Shown piece after piece: positions 1-11,877 of a stretch of 64,000 nt of DNA (position 1 is the stretch's first letter; each line of letters opens with the position of its first letter). The stretch spans positions 4,154,001 through 4,218,000 of the forward strand of contig CP075496.1 in the NCBI GenBank assembly GCA_021613535.1, written 5' to 3'. The notes below the pieces were generated by a model, which did not search any database, was not told the origin of the DNA, and worked only from the letters and a program-made list of their open reading frames with translations. The position numbers and the translations under genes were made by a program. The DNA is from Adineta vaga. Taxonomy: Eukaryota > Rotifera.

Positions 1-2061
1 TCTTTTTATGTTCTGTGTGAACTTTATCCGTAGCAAGTGTTTTTTTTAATATTCATTACGTCAATATCCGACAATGACAATTCAATAGACAATAATATAA
101 GAAAATAAAAGAGACAAGACATATTTGTCTTATCTTGCAATATAACATTATAAAAGAGATTGTCCATCAATGGCGGTATCTGTTGAAGATTTTTGTTTTA
201 TTATATTGTTATCTATCATGTTATCTACCGAGAAGAAAAAGAGTTCAAAAGTCATTATTCTATCGCTTTCTCTCTTTGGGAAATCTATTTCTTCAAAGTT
301 CAATTGAGATATATAGATGGTGGCATACAAGTGAGATATCTATCTATCTTATGTGTCTCTGATAGAGACATACAAATAGGTCAATTGCACTCGTTTTAAT
401 CAAGAGAAAGTATTTGCTAATTTCCTATTAGAATGATATGTCGGACAAAAGATCAACTAGTTCAAATAAACGTTAACTAGGGGAATGATTTTGAAATGAA
501 ATATTTTCCTTTTATTGGAGATTTTCTTATAATTAACTAGTTCTTTTTCGGATTTATTGATGATGATGATGATGATGATGATTATACAGAACTATATATC
601 AATATAATTGATCATTTAAAAAGATTGTTGTTCTTTTCTGTTTCGAACACTAAAGTTGAACAGATGTTGAAAAGAAGGAATTGATATTACTTTGTCAAAA
701 TACAGGAATGATCTTTTAGCAAATATGATGTATTAGAAATTTCTTAATCTATATTACTTTTTCTACTGTAGAAAATTTTTTCTGCAATGAATCATATGTA
801 TATGGTTTATTTTCTCTGATCCGAAGATTTATACAAAAGAACATAATATCAGTAGATCGTGTAATCATTTTTGCCACTTGTTAAACATGATTTTCGGATT
901 GTATATATCTTGAGAATGTAAGGATGTGAATGAAATTTTACCCGACACTCCCTCCCTGGTCTTCATTAGTTGTTTCAATCTCCTCCCGACCTTAGTCTAA
1001 ACCATGGCCAGGACAGTGAAAAGTTTGCTGGCGCTAGCTATCATAGTCACTGGACGCATAACAAGCGAACAAACATACTTTTATATGCATACATAGCCTT
1101 ATATCAGATGAAGAGAAAATGCCATGAAATAATAGTTAATGATTATGATCAACAAAATTTTGATCGGCTTGAAAATCGCTCAACAAAAGTTTATACAATG
1201 TCTTTATACAAATCTTTTCTTCCAATAAATTATCAATGGCAATTGAAAATACTTGAGAACATTTAATGAATGATATAAATTATTGCAGAAGAGAGAATGT
1301 ATCTCATAGGGATACTTGAAAACGACAGGAAAGATAATTTCATTCTCGACTTAATTATCTTCACTATGCAGAGGTCGAGTCAAATCTATAAAATAATAGA
1401 CCATTTATCATATTTAATAGGAAACAGAACAGAGTTCAATTGCACTTTCTCTATTGGAAATTCAACGAACAAAAGTCGTTTTGAATAATAATATGATCTA
1501 ATATAAAGTTTATCTTTTTGACATTCTTTTCGTGTGAAATTCTATTTACTCATGAACTATTGTTGTTAAAATTAAGAAGAAAAGGTTGGGTAAACAATGA
1601 TATTGATCTTTTATTTTGATTATTTAACACAAAATTATCAACACAATACTTTCTATGATTAGAATAAATCGGTTAAGAAGTTCTGCGATTCATCGATCGA
1701 TAAGTTACATGAGAATTAATCACCAAATTCAATTTTATTCAAAAAAGACCAGTGAATTATTTGACGAGATAAATTAATCCATTAATATCCATTTGATATT
1801 TTTAATACATCAATTTTAGAACGAAAAAGCAAGATTGTGAATTTATTGTTATAGACGCAACATACGAACAGAATAATCTTTTCTTACAAACGTAGAACAA
1901 TAACGAAAAAGAATGTCTAGCAGAATTTACAGTTGTTTATGTAAATACGCATACAATTCTTACCTGCCACGCTACAATTTATGCTTTTAATAAAAACAAT
2001 CGAACGAGTACAATTTGTCTTTGATGACATAAACTCAAGATCGAGTTTTTGAAATCTGAAT
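1..2061. other. Gene-free AT-rich flank
   Basis: No open frame here has domain-like composition, splice partners or a convincing start. The two longest plus-strand frames (about 970-1266 and 1297-1488) are low-complexity translations without recognisable motifs. A GAT/TGA trinucleotide run lies at 558-582. I see no RNA gene or transposon in this stretch. Confidence 0.6.
558..582. repeat. (TGA)n microsatellite
   Basis: Eight consecutive TGA/GAT units are visible, outside any coding region. Confidence 0.9.
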
Positions 2062-3178
2062 TTGAAAATCTGTACAATTTATCGATCACTAATGTATGCC
2101 TTTCACAACAACAATTATCGTCCCATATTGATCATAGTTCCATCTGTTATTATTGTTGTTGTTTTTATTGCGTATGCAGTCAATTCATCAATACAAATAA
2201 AAACGAGTAAAGTTTTACTAAGAAAACTATTTCAAATCTCATCAAAGTCATCACCAGAATCAAGTATTATATTAAAAGACTCAACAAATATTCAAAACAT
2301 ATCAGAAATGTGTGAAAAATATAATGTATCCGATACTCGACCATTTTTTGATCAAGAATCTTCTCAAACTAATCTTCCTCAAAGAATTTCAAATATGGAA
2401 CACACTCTCATTCGACCACAACTTCGTCTACTACTGTTTAGCTGTTGTTGCATGTGCATATAATGTTGAATCACATGTCGATAATCTTCGTAAGCATATT
2501 GGACCTATAATTGATCTATTTCATCCTTCATCACGTATATTCATGCTCGAAAGTGATTCTACTGATAATACATTACGAAAACTTCGTCAATGGCGTCGAG
2601 TTCAAATACAAACCTATGGTAATCTAAAAGCGATTATACCAAAACGTACTGAACGTATTGCTTATTGTCGAAATAAATTATTAAGTCAAGCACGTGAAAT
2701 TCAACCTGATTATATGTTAGTTGTAGATGCAGATATATTTTCTGTAAATATCAGTTCATTTTTAACAAATTTTGAATATAAAACTTCTGAATGGTCTGTT
2801 ATGACTGCGAATCTAATTGAAAATTATTATGATATATGGGCATTGAGAACTTTATCAGAAAATATACTTAATTATGATGTATGGCATGTTGTATGGGCTA
2901 TGCAAAGAATAAGTAATTATTGTCCACAATCTGTTCGTCACAGTATTATCAATATACATATGAAACCTCTATCGACTGATCGAAATCTTCTAGAAGTTCG
3001 TTCAGCATTTGGTGGTGCTGCAATTTATAAAATGGAAGCAACAAAAAATTGTTTTTATACTGGTAAACCTTATACATGTGAACATGTTCCATTTCATTTA
3101 TGTATGCGAGATAAAAATCAAGCAAGAATATTTATCAATCCTAGATTTACTAATGATAATATCGAAGGAAAAAATTAA
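2062..3178 (+). CDS. Putative Golgi glycosyltransferase (GT-A-like), frame change unresolved
   Basis: The N-terminal frame (2062 to about 2400) encodes a short basic tail followed by a hydrophobic stretch (IIVPSVIIVVVFIAYAV), as in type II Golgi enzymes. The second frame (about 2390-3178) carries the catalytic-looking part. It has a strand-like start (CLAVVACAYNVE), an acceptor-binding-like segment ESDSTDNT, the RTERIAYCRNKLL block, a DxD-type metal site (VVDADIF) and a late GGAAIYK block. The order recalls fungal CAP59/alpha-mannosyltransferase-type enzymes, but family assignment is tentative. The two parts lie in different frames. They could be joined by an intron using a donor near 2207 or 2264 and an acceptor at 2384, both of which restore the frame, or by a genuine frameshift. 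No other gene is close downstream. Confidence 0.6.
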
Positions 3179-3825
3179 TATTTATATATTTTTCTATTTA
3201 TTGTTTTCTTTGAAAAAAAAAAGCTGAAATAAAAAATAAGCGTCGACTTCGTCAGTCTTGAATTGACAAGGATGAATATAAATAATTCTTTCATGCGGAA
3301 TATTCCATCTTCATTTTTTTCTGTTTTTCCTACAGATTTTTTGATGAGATCAAAAAATTTTCCTTCTTTTCTTTTTAATTAAAGACGACAAGAGGTAACG
3401 AGGAGAAAAATAAAGCCATCTTCTTTTTTTTCTCTTAGTCCAGATTACAAAAGAATATAGAACTTTTCATTTGATCTTACAATACTTCCGCATAAGTCAC
3501 TTGTCTTTTCATTTCTTTTACATTCCATCTCTATTTGTTGAGTTTAATATTAAAGTGAACCCATATATTCTCGAAATCTTGAGCGACAACATACTCGTCG
3601 ACGATTGTTAAAGAAGAAAAACAACCTAAGCTAAATCTCGTTCGTTGCTTTACTTATTAATAAAATGGTGTTTTTTTCTTATTAAAACGTAAAGTAAACT
3701 ATACAGAGTGAAAACCATTTGTATGAGAAGATATTAAACTGCGTTTTTTTTTCTTCATATAAAAGTACAGTGCAACCAAATAAGAATTAATATTTTCTTC
3801 GGTAGATTATTATACAAAAAATAAA
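3179..3825. other. Intergenic, AT-rich
   Basis: Homopolymer-rich T and A tracts without a supported gene. It probably holds the 3' UTR of the upstream gene and the promoter of the next one. Confidence 0.6.
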
Positions 3826-4628
3826 ATGGTAATTGGTCCAACGATTCAAGCAGAATTCGAACGAAATCTAGTATGGAAACGTTCATGGCCACGCTGTTTT
3901 CTTGGTCTTTTACTGGTGATAGAAACAGTGATTGGAGTGGTAAAAGATTTCATCGAAAATTTTAGAACTCATTTTCATTCATTTAGGTCATTTTTCTTAC
4001 GGAGGTATTGAATATTTTAATGGATTTTTGGCATACAAATATATTTGGTGGGATCTGGGCATCGTTTGCTATTTTTATCAATTGGACTTTACTCTGTACA
4101 GCTGGTAGAAATAAAAAAATGAACTGAAATTTCTTGTTATTGATTTTTTTCTCGAATTTTAGTTTGCTGTCGATCAACCATCGGTACAGCAACATGCTCG
4201 CTAATTTGGAATATAATTACATTACTTGCATTAGGAGTTTTAATTGCGTTTGATATTATATTTATTTTAAATCCATATACATGTTTACTAACATCAACAT
4301 GTTCAAGCCAACCACAATTCATCAATCTGAATTCTTTAATACAATTAATTCCCGGATTTCAAAATTATACAAGTTATGATTCAAAAAGATTCTTTCTACA
4401 AATTCAAGTGGGTTGTGCTGGTATGTCAACTAAATCCATTAATATTCATTTCATAATATATTCGAAATAATTCTAGGTGCAGCTTTTCTTATCTCATTAA
4501 TCTATATTATAATCTATATTGTATGTAAAGTCAAATTACGTGTACATGTTCAAGATGTTCCAACAAAGGCTAGTGCTCCTCCACTTCCTCCTGGATATCC
4601 AATTGCTCAAGCGCCATATCCAGCTTAA
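3826..4628 (+). CDS. Four-helix membrane protein, unknown function
   Basis: Four exons fit together in phase: 3826-3939, 3987-4104, 4163-4420 and 4477-4628, giving 213 aa. There are four hydrophobic segments: one in exon 1 (CFLGLLLVIETVIGV), one in exon 2 (IWASFAIFINWTLLCTAG), one in exon 3 (IITLLALGVLIAFDIIFIL) and one in exon 4 (AAFLISLIYIIIYIV). Between helices 3 and 4 is a polar loop with two cysteines in the pattern CLLTSTC. The cytosolic tail is short and proline-rich and ends in a PPLPPGYP-type stretch, as in small tetraspan/MARVEL-like proteins. I do not recognise a named family. The model is well supported by splice sites and phase; the function is unknown. Confidence 0.75.
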
Positions 4629-5312
4629 TTATCTATCAAGACCTTATTAAATCTACAGAAATGAACATTTGTCCTTATGTTGTATGTTTGTCATTCGTTG
4701 TTTCGAACGAATAAAAATAAAGTATGCCAATAACTACAGAAAAGTACGAATACGTTAATGTAGGATAATATTTTTCGTCGTTGTTGTGCATTTTTTTCCT
4801 GTTCTTTCATAACTGTTTCGTATGTTAAAGTCGATTGACAACGAAACAGACGTGATATCGATAAATTATATGGTTTATTTCTATGTAATTCTTTTTTTGA
4901 AAGAAATAAGTATTTCTAGATGAGTTTTCAATCAAGAATTGAAAGGTATTATTGTTAATGAAAAGCTACCGAGTAAATTAATACGATGAAAATCATCGAA
5001 AAATTGACAGCTGTAATGTTTTTTTTTTTAATCAAAATACAACCTGTTGGAAAAAACGGCAAATGACACAAGTATCCAAAAAAATTTTGTTTTTAAATTG
5101 ACTAGTCAAATATTCGTTTTTTCTATACATTTAACGAATTTTAAGAGGTTATGACATATCTGCCTTCTTTTTTTCTCTTTCTTTTCCTTGTTACACATTG
5201 AGGACAGATTTTTTTTCTTTCATTTATTAGTAATTCAATCATATATACATAAAGACTTATTTACTACATAATCAGTAAGTATCTGATAAAAGGAATGCAT
5301 TTATAGATCGAA
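4629..5312. other. Intergenic, AT-rich
   Basis: No gene seen. It presumably contains the 3' end of the tetraspan gene and the promoter of the SLC45-like gene. Confidence 0.55.
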
Positions 5313-7042
5313 ATGAAACTGTTCAGAGAAGATTTTTTTTTAGATATGAAGTCAATTTGTTCAATAACAAATGATGGATTTTTTCGTTTACTTTTAATTA
5401 CTTCACTTGTATGTGGATTAGAATTTTGTATAGCATCAGCATTTACTTATATTCCACCGATTTTACTTAAAGCAGGAATATCTGAATCATCGATGACATG
5501 GTTAATGGGTTGTGGTCCATTATTAGGATTTCTTCTTTGTCCTGTTGTTGGTCATGCAAGTGATCGTTGTCGATCTCGATATGGTAAACGACGTCCGTTT
5601 ATCGTTGGATTTTGTTTGACAATTATTTTCTGTTTGATACTTATTCCACAGAGTGAAGCAATTGGTAATATGAAAAATAAATATTTCCTTTCAAATTCGT
5701 TTTTGTTATTATTTAGGTGAAATTTTTGAGGCACCGATGACGGTCTTAGTTTATTAGTTCTTACATGTATATTATTTGATTTTGCTGCCCAAGCTTGTTT
5801 TAATCCATGTGAATCTTTAATTTATGATACATGTAAAGGTACATCTCAAGAATCTTCCTGTTTTTTTGTTTATTCATTTATGACATCATTTGGTAAATGA
5901 AAACATTTGACGAATTTCAAAATAAATAACCAATACTTTTGTTATACTAAAGGTGGTTGTTTAGGCTATTTGATTACCGCAACAGATTGGTCAGACTCCT
6001 ATTTAAGTTATTATATGCAAGGACAAGAAAAATTAACATTCTATGTAATTCTATTTTTCTTTTCTATCACACTTTGTTGCACATTAATTTCTGCAAATGA
6101 AAAGATCTCGTTATACAATGATAATCTTGATGAACAAGTGTTAATCAATGACGTACCTATTTTTCATTATCTATTTCCTCTTCAAATTGTAAAATTCATC
6201 TTTTCTTCGATTTCAACTTCGATAAAAACAATGCTTACAATGCCACTTGTTTTACGAAGATTAACATTAGCAGAATGCTGTTCATGGTGAGTTAAACAGT
6301 TCTTTTCTTTTTGACATAGAAATTTGTTTAGTTTTCTTTTAATAAAAAATCTTTAGGTCAGCGATTATGACATTCAATCTATTCTTCACAGATTTCATTG
6401 GTCAAACGGTGTATTTAGGTGATCCCAGTGCTGATGAACTTTCCGAAGAACGTCAAAGATATGATCAAGGTATACGAGCTGGATCATATGGTTTACTTTT
6501 TCATTGTGTTGTGGGTGCACTTTATGCACCATTACTTAAACCATTGATTAATCGATTTGGAATTCATTTAACATTCTCATTTGGAATGTTTACTTTTGCT
6601 TGTTCAATGCTTGTTATGTACATATCTAGGGATATAATTCTTATCAATATTATGGCATCTTTATCTGGTCTAGGCATGGCTTCATTGACATCTATACCTT
6701 ACACACTTGTGATGACTTATCATGCAAATAGAGAAGTATGTTTCGTCGATCAAATGATGTATGCTATGTGATTGATTTCTTTTTTTTTGCTAGATCTATT
6801 TTGCTGACAATGAATTCTTGCAAACACGTGGAATAGGTACAGTTTTAGGTATACTTGATAGTACTTATTTTGCTTCACAAATTCTTTCATCCGTAATCAT
6901 GGGTCATATTATGCTGATATTCAAATCAACATTATCATATATAGTAACAAGTTTTATTCTTGCAATTTGTTCGATTTGTTTTATTAATCGAATTGTAACT
7001 AATCGATATCAATTACAGGAATTATTGAGAAATGATCGATAA
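5313..7042 (+). CDS. SLC45-family sugar/H+ transporter
   Basis: Exons 5313-5664, 5731-5892, 5953-6286, 6357-6735 and 6794-7042 join to 491 aa, a normal length for the family. The MFS signature after helix 2 (GHASDRCRSRYGKRRPFI) is the classic SLC45 form of the loop 2-3 motif. A second family block, FTDFIGQTVYLGDPSA, begins the C-terminal half. About twelve hydrophobic segments are visible. The acceptor of exon 2 matters: the AG at 5730 keeps the frame, whereas the more typical-looking AG at 5716 leads to a stop. SLC45 members transport sucrose or hexoses with protons, or act on organellar membranes; substrate and location cannot be read from this sequence. The start methionine has a short cytosolic leader before helix 1. 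Confidence 0.85.
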
Positions 7043-7180
7043 TATTTCGTTTCACTAGTTTATAATATAAATAAAAGATATAGTAAAAGATAAACAATGG
7101 AAAAGAAATATTTCGTAGCTGCTTTGATATTATCAGTTGGTAAAAATCACATATAAAATACAAGGAATAACAACGTAGAA

Positions 7181-9372
7181 TCAGAGTTCTGAGAACATTT
7201 TTTTCAATTCATCATAAATTTGTTTCGAATCGGAATGATTTTTATAGATATCAAGTGAACTTTTAATAGCACGAAAACTATTCTGTAAATCACCTTGCTA
7301 AAAGAAAAAAAACAAATATCCACAAAACAACTTGTTTTTTCCAAGAGAAAGTACTAATATTTACCTCATGCATGGATTTACCATAATTAAAATATGGTTC
7401 AAACATATGTGGTGCAAGACTTTGCGCTGTTTGTAAATATGCTTGACCCTTGGGACAAAAAAAATTCAAATAAAATCTTCTTCGATAAACACATGCTTTT
7501 TTACTTACAATTTCATTATTGTTTCTTTGAAGTTCTACCAAACCTAGATTATTGTATGCTTCAGCATGATCATTATTGTGCACAAGTGCCAAACGAAAAC
7601 ATTGAATAGCAAGGTGAATCTCAGTAGTATACTGTTTAACAATAAGAGCAAACAAAATCATTATTATTAACAAAGAAATTCGACTTACTAGTGCCATTTC
7701 ACCAATATTATACCAAATCTCTGCACGTTCTTCATCGGTTGTAACACAGGCTAACGCTTTTAGAAAACAAGCAACAATCATATCATATTGTTGTGCATGA
7801 AAGCAACATAGGGCAATATTGTTAAAGATCGAAGCTGTTGTAACACCCATTTGTAAAAGACGACGATAGAATTTTAATGCTATTTCTGGTTGATCATTAT
7901 AGAAATGATTAGCAGCAATACATGCAGTTGCTTCAATATTCGTATTATTCAATTTTAATACTTGTCGATAATGTTCAATACTTTGTGGAATATCATTGAG
8001 ACCCTAGAAATGAAAAGAATCGAATTTAATGATAAATTTTTGTTTGAACATACCTCATGTATACGAGCAATAGCTTGCACTAAGAATGGTTCTAATGGGA
8101 ATTTTTCTAAACCTTCTTGTAACTTCTTTATTGATGTCAATGGTTGATCAAGACGAAGATATATTTTAGCTAAATATAAATATATATCAACCATTGGTTG
8201 AAGTTCTAATGCAAAGAGATAATATTTTTCTGCATCACGAAACATATCTAAACTGGGAAGAGAAAGATTTTATTAAATTTACAAATAGAATAGACGATAG
8301 TTGTAGTTACCGATGATAACATTTACCAAGTTGTAATAACCACCACCAATCTTTATTTTGAAATAGTTCATTAGCAAGAGTAGCTAATTGGAGTGCCTGA
8401 AAGTAAAGAATGTAGAGTAGAATTGAGTTTTCCAATTGATATTTATGCCCACTGTTCGAATATCATTAGCATGGTGGAATAAATGTTCGAAGAGTGATCG
8501 AGCTATTGCTTGTTTTTGGGCATATTTTGAAAGATTTAATCGACTGACTTGAATAAATGGACCGTCAGGAGTACTTAACATTGAAGCCTAAAAAGGAAAA
8601 CAAGTCATGTCTCATCTTCTTTATCATGTATACTTTAGAATATGGGTTTCATTCAACATTCTTCAATAATTTTACTACTAAATTATTTACGATACAAACA
8701 AATAAGAACTCTCTCTTTTGTCATCGATAAATTAGATGCACTTGTTTCTCACGAATAAGTGCACTCAAAGAATGTCATTACATTTGTTCAATAATTTATG
8801 CTCTTATAAACATTCTTTACTGATTACAATTGAGTTTATTGTCTTACAGTTCCAAGTCGGACAAAACGTCCTGTTGCTGTTGTCACAGGTCTTGCTGTCG
8901 CTGCTGTACGTGCAGTTTTTAAAACATTTTCCATACTTTTTCCACCTTGTGTCGATTGAGTATTTAATCGAACCATACCAGTAATAGGTCGACCTGACAT
9001 AGTCGTTGGTCTCAAAGCTGGACTTGGTCCATTCATTCCTGTATTTGCTGTTGGTTGTCGCATTGATGTACCTGGCATCGGTGCTTGATGAAAGGCATTT
9101 TCATCTAACATATCCGCAAGACCATCATCGGCTATTTCCGTTTCATCAATATATAATTGTTCCGTTAGAGCTCGCATTTTAAGTAACCATGCTACCTATA
9201 ACAATATTTCATACAAAGAAAAAACTTATAAGATTTCTTTTCAAATGCAAAACTGTCTTACCTGATCATTTGGATTTTTATCTAATAAATTCGTTGTAAT
9301 TTCCACACATTCTTCAAATTTTCGTCGACGATAATAACTCATCGCCTCAAATAATGGATCCATTTGTGGCAT
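7181..9372 (-). CDS. TTC8: BBS8 / TTC8, BBSome TPR subunit
   Basis: Nine exons (9372-9262, 9195-8848, 8587-8453, 8396-8311, 8252-8054, 8003-7689, 7631-7509, 7448-7365, 7297-7181) join in phase to 505 aa, the size of vertebrate TTC8. The N terminus MPQMDPLFEAMSYYRRRKF aligns with the conserved BBS8 start. The glycine/arginine-rich linker is present (GRPITGM, TARPVTTATGRFVRLGT), followed by STPDGPFIQVSRLNLSKY. The rest is TPR repeats, including NHFYNDQPEIALKFYRRLL and HAEAYNNLGLVELQ. In animals this protein is part of the BBSome, which moves membrane cargo in and out of cilia. I chose the Met at 9372 by homology; an in-frame ATG at 9432 would add 20 residues. Confidence 0.95.
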
Positions 9373-9432
9373 GATTTTTTTCGTTGTATTGATCTGATTA
9401 TTCCGAATAGATTGTACAACCATACATTGCAT

Positions 9433-9733
9433 AGAATACCGTATCGTTGCCTAGGGAGATATATGTGGCGACACTCTATCAATTTAAAATGCTGATAAAT
9501 ATATAAACATGAACAAATTAATTAAAAATTATATTTGATAAAATTTCAAAAACATATTTTCAAGAGAATATTTCATTTCGAGAAACTTTAATGACATATG
9601 ATGATGTGGTAACTATTGTGATTGGTTGATTGAATTGATTTGCAATATATGTATATGCCTTTTTTCTTTTGAAAAGTAAACTATTTATTCATTCATATTC
9701 ATATGTGTCATTAACTCTTTCATATTTGGAACA
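9433..9733. promoter_or_regulatory. Shared divergent promoter region of TTC8 and p24 gene
   Basis: About 300-360 nt separate the start of TTC8 (minus) from the start of the TMED gene (plus), so both promoters must lie here or overlap the genes. The DNA is AT-rich with no coding potential. Confidence 0.6.
9446..9459 (+). promoter_or_regulatory. Candidate RFX X-box half site upstream of TTC8
   Basis: The sequence GTTGCC TA GGGAGA has a perfect left half of the RFX X-box and a 2-nt spacer, but the right half misses its last two bases (AC). It lies about 75 nt upstream of the chosen TTC8 start, where X-boxes of ciliary genes usually sit. The same bases could instead belong to a 5' UTR splice acceptor on the minus strand (CCTAG). 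Confidence 0.3.
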
Positions 9734-10501
9734 ATGTTAGGTATATCGTTGAATATTTTCTTAATTTATCTTCTATTTCAAATCAGACAAATTGGTGCTA
9801 ATGAATTAACATTTGAATTACCAGATAATGCTAAAGAATGTTTTCATGAAAAACTTAAAGTTGGTTCGAAATATATGTTAGAATTTCAAGTTGTTACAGG
9901 AGGAAATTATGATGTTGATATGGAATTCAAAAGTCCATCGGGCAAAATTATATATAAAGAAGCAAAAAAACAATACGATCAAATCGAAAAAACTGCAGAC
10001 GAAGAAGGTGTTTATGTATTTTGTTTTAGTAATGAATTTTCCACTATCAGTCATAAAGTTATTTACATAGGTTTGTAGAATTCAAATGGAAATGCGTAAA
10101 AAAAACGGAAGATTTTTCATTTATTTATATAGATTGGAAAGTTGATGGTGATTCAGAACATGAAATTAAAGGAGAAAATCCACAAGTAGCACAAGGAGCA
10201 TTGACAATGGTAAATATATCGATAGAGATATATGTTTTGTTTTGAAAAAATGATCATTTAGATTGAATCAAAAGTCAATAATATCCATGAAAATCTTGAA
10301 AAAACAATTGATTATCAAACTCATCATCGTTTACGTGAAGCAACTGGTCGTGCACGTGCCGAAGATTTACAAGAACGTGTTCAAATATGGTCATTAGGAC
10401 AATTTATTCTAATCATAATTGTTGCAATAGGAACTGTTCTATTACTTCGTTCATTTTTTACTGATCGAAGACCAGCATCTAGCATGTCATGGCATCGTTA
10501 A
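9734..10501 (+). CDS. p24 / TMED family cargo receptor
   Basis: Three exons (9734-10070, 10133-10209, 10262-10501) give 217 aa. A signal peptide ([16 protein letters not shown]) precedes a GOLD domain with the two conserved cysteines (AKECFHEKL and [11 protein letters not shown]). A luminal coiled coil follows (about 130-180, [19 protein letters not shown]), then one membrane helix ([15 protein letters not shown]) and a short cytosolic tail with adjacent phenylalanines (RSFFTDRR). The FF motif for COPII is present; a clear KK pair for COPI is absent, replaced by arginines. The protein belongs to the ER-Golgi p24 cargo receptors and is most like the gamma (TMED3/7) type, though subfamily is uncertain. 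Confidence 0.9.
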
Positions 10502-11877
10502 AACAGTTCGATTCATTGGTGATTGTTCTTCTTTCTTTCTTTCTCTCTCTCTCTATAAATGAATCTTTCATGTTCAATTCGATTATTATTGTTGTTGTTG
10601 TTAGTCTTTTTATTATTATTATTATTATTGTTTCTCATCATTTATTTTAATGTATAGCTCAATTTCTAACTCGCAGACATAAAAAGAAAACTTTTTTCTC
10701 GTTTTTTTTTCATTTTCGAACAACTTAATACAAACACATACCGAGAAAATAAAAGATCATTTACATCCGTCTTGATAAATAAATGTTACTTTTCTTCTTT
10801 GCTACATTATTGTCAGAACAATAATGATAATTGTTCGAAATATTGCATCACAAGAGACAAAAAACAGCAGCTCTATCTGACTAATGCCTTGACATTGAAC
10901 AGCCGGTATTGTTAGCAAAATGAATGTAAAGACGTTTTTTTCTTTCTCCTTTTCTCTGAGATCATACCTGACTGTCAGCAATCGTCCGTTCGGCTTTTTT
11001 TTCTTCTGTTCTTTTGAAAATAATGACATACATTCTTTTTTCATCGACCGAATGCGAACGATCGAGCGTTCTTCCGCGTGGTTACGTCAAATGACGTGCA
11101 CGAACATCAACATATATACATCAACAGCGTCAGCAAAAAGAAAAAGCGAAGGGCGTCAAGTTTTACTTATTTGTTTCTGAAAGAAATACACGATTTGTCT
11201 ACACAGTCAAAGCAATGAAATGAAACCAATAACAAATATAATTGTAATAGTTTATACAACCAAAACAGAAACGTTTATTTAATTTCTAGAGTCTTTTGCA
11301 ACATTATCAATGATCATCAATACAAGAGGACTTATTATTTATATCAGGTTAGTTAACGATTTCTTTTCTGGATCTAGGGTTTAATTTTTATTGAATTGTC
11401 GAGGATCATTCAGAAAAAGAAATAAGAAGTTTAGAGAAGAAAAGTTTCTTTTGTTAGATTCACGTTCATTATTTCTCAATATTGATGAATGAAAAATGCT
11501 TGTTTCATATTACACTTATCGAGAAATGTCTTCCTTATATAACAACAGATTCGATGTCACAGCTATTTTTTTTGTTCATAATCAATATTGATCCTCTTTT
11601 TAATCATCTTACTTATTCTCTTACTTTTCCTACATCATTTTATTGATAGTCTTGTATTCAAATCAAACTCACGAGATTTTCTATTTTTGACATTGATCGA
11701 TAATTATTAGTACAAAATTCTTTGCATTTCTTTTTCGTCGTCATTATCATATCATTTTATTCATCTAACGAGCGCTAGAGAGACAGAAAAACGATCATTA
11801 TGATTATAGTTCGTTCTTTATCTTTTATATATATATATATACATATAATGTTTCGATTTAGAAATCAATAGATAATA
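10502..11877. other. Intergenic with simple repeats
   Basis: Just after the p24 stop there is a TC-rich run and then TTG and TTA trinucleotide runs (about 10580-10630). The remainder is AT-rich, with a TA run near 11826-11845 directly upstream of the MFS gene. Small frames around 10920-11180 look random. A palindromic CRE-like element is listed separately. Confidence 0.6.
11083..11098. promoter_or_regulatory. Palindromic CRE/ATF-like element
   Basis: TACGTCA and TGACGTG half sites face each other across two A residues. This is an inverted pair of the bZIP core ACGTCA, 780 nt upstream of the MFS transporter start. Functional relevance is inference from the motif alone. Confidence 0.3.

Noticed and set aside
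970-1488. Possible small genes in the left flank
   Set aside because: No signal peptide, domain, splice partner or codon pattern distinguishes them from random AT-rich frames.
5717-5740. A one-base frameshift in the SLC45-like gene
   Set aside because: Using the acceptor at 5730 restores an intact 491-aa frame without any lost base.
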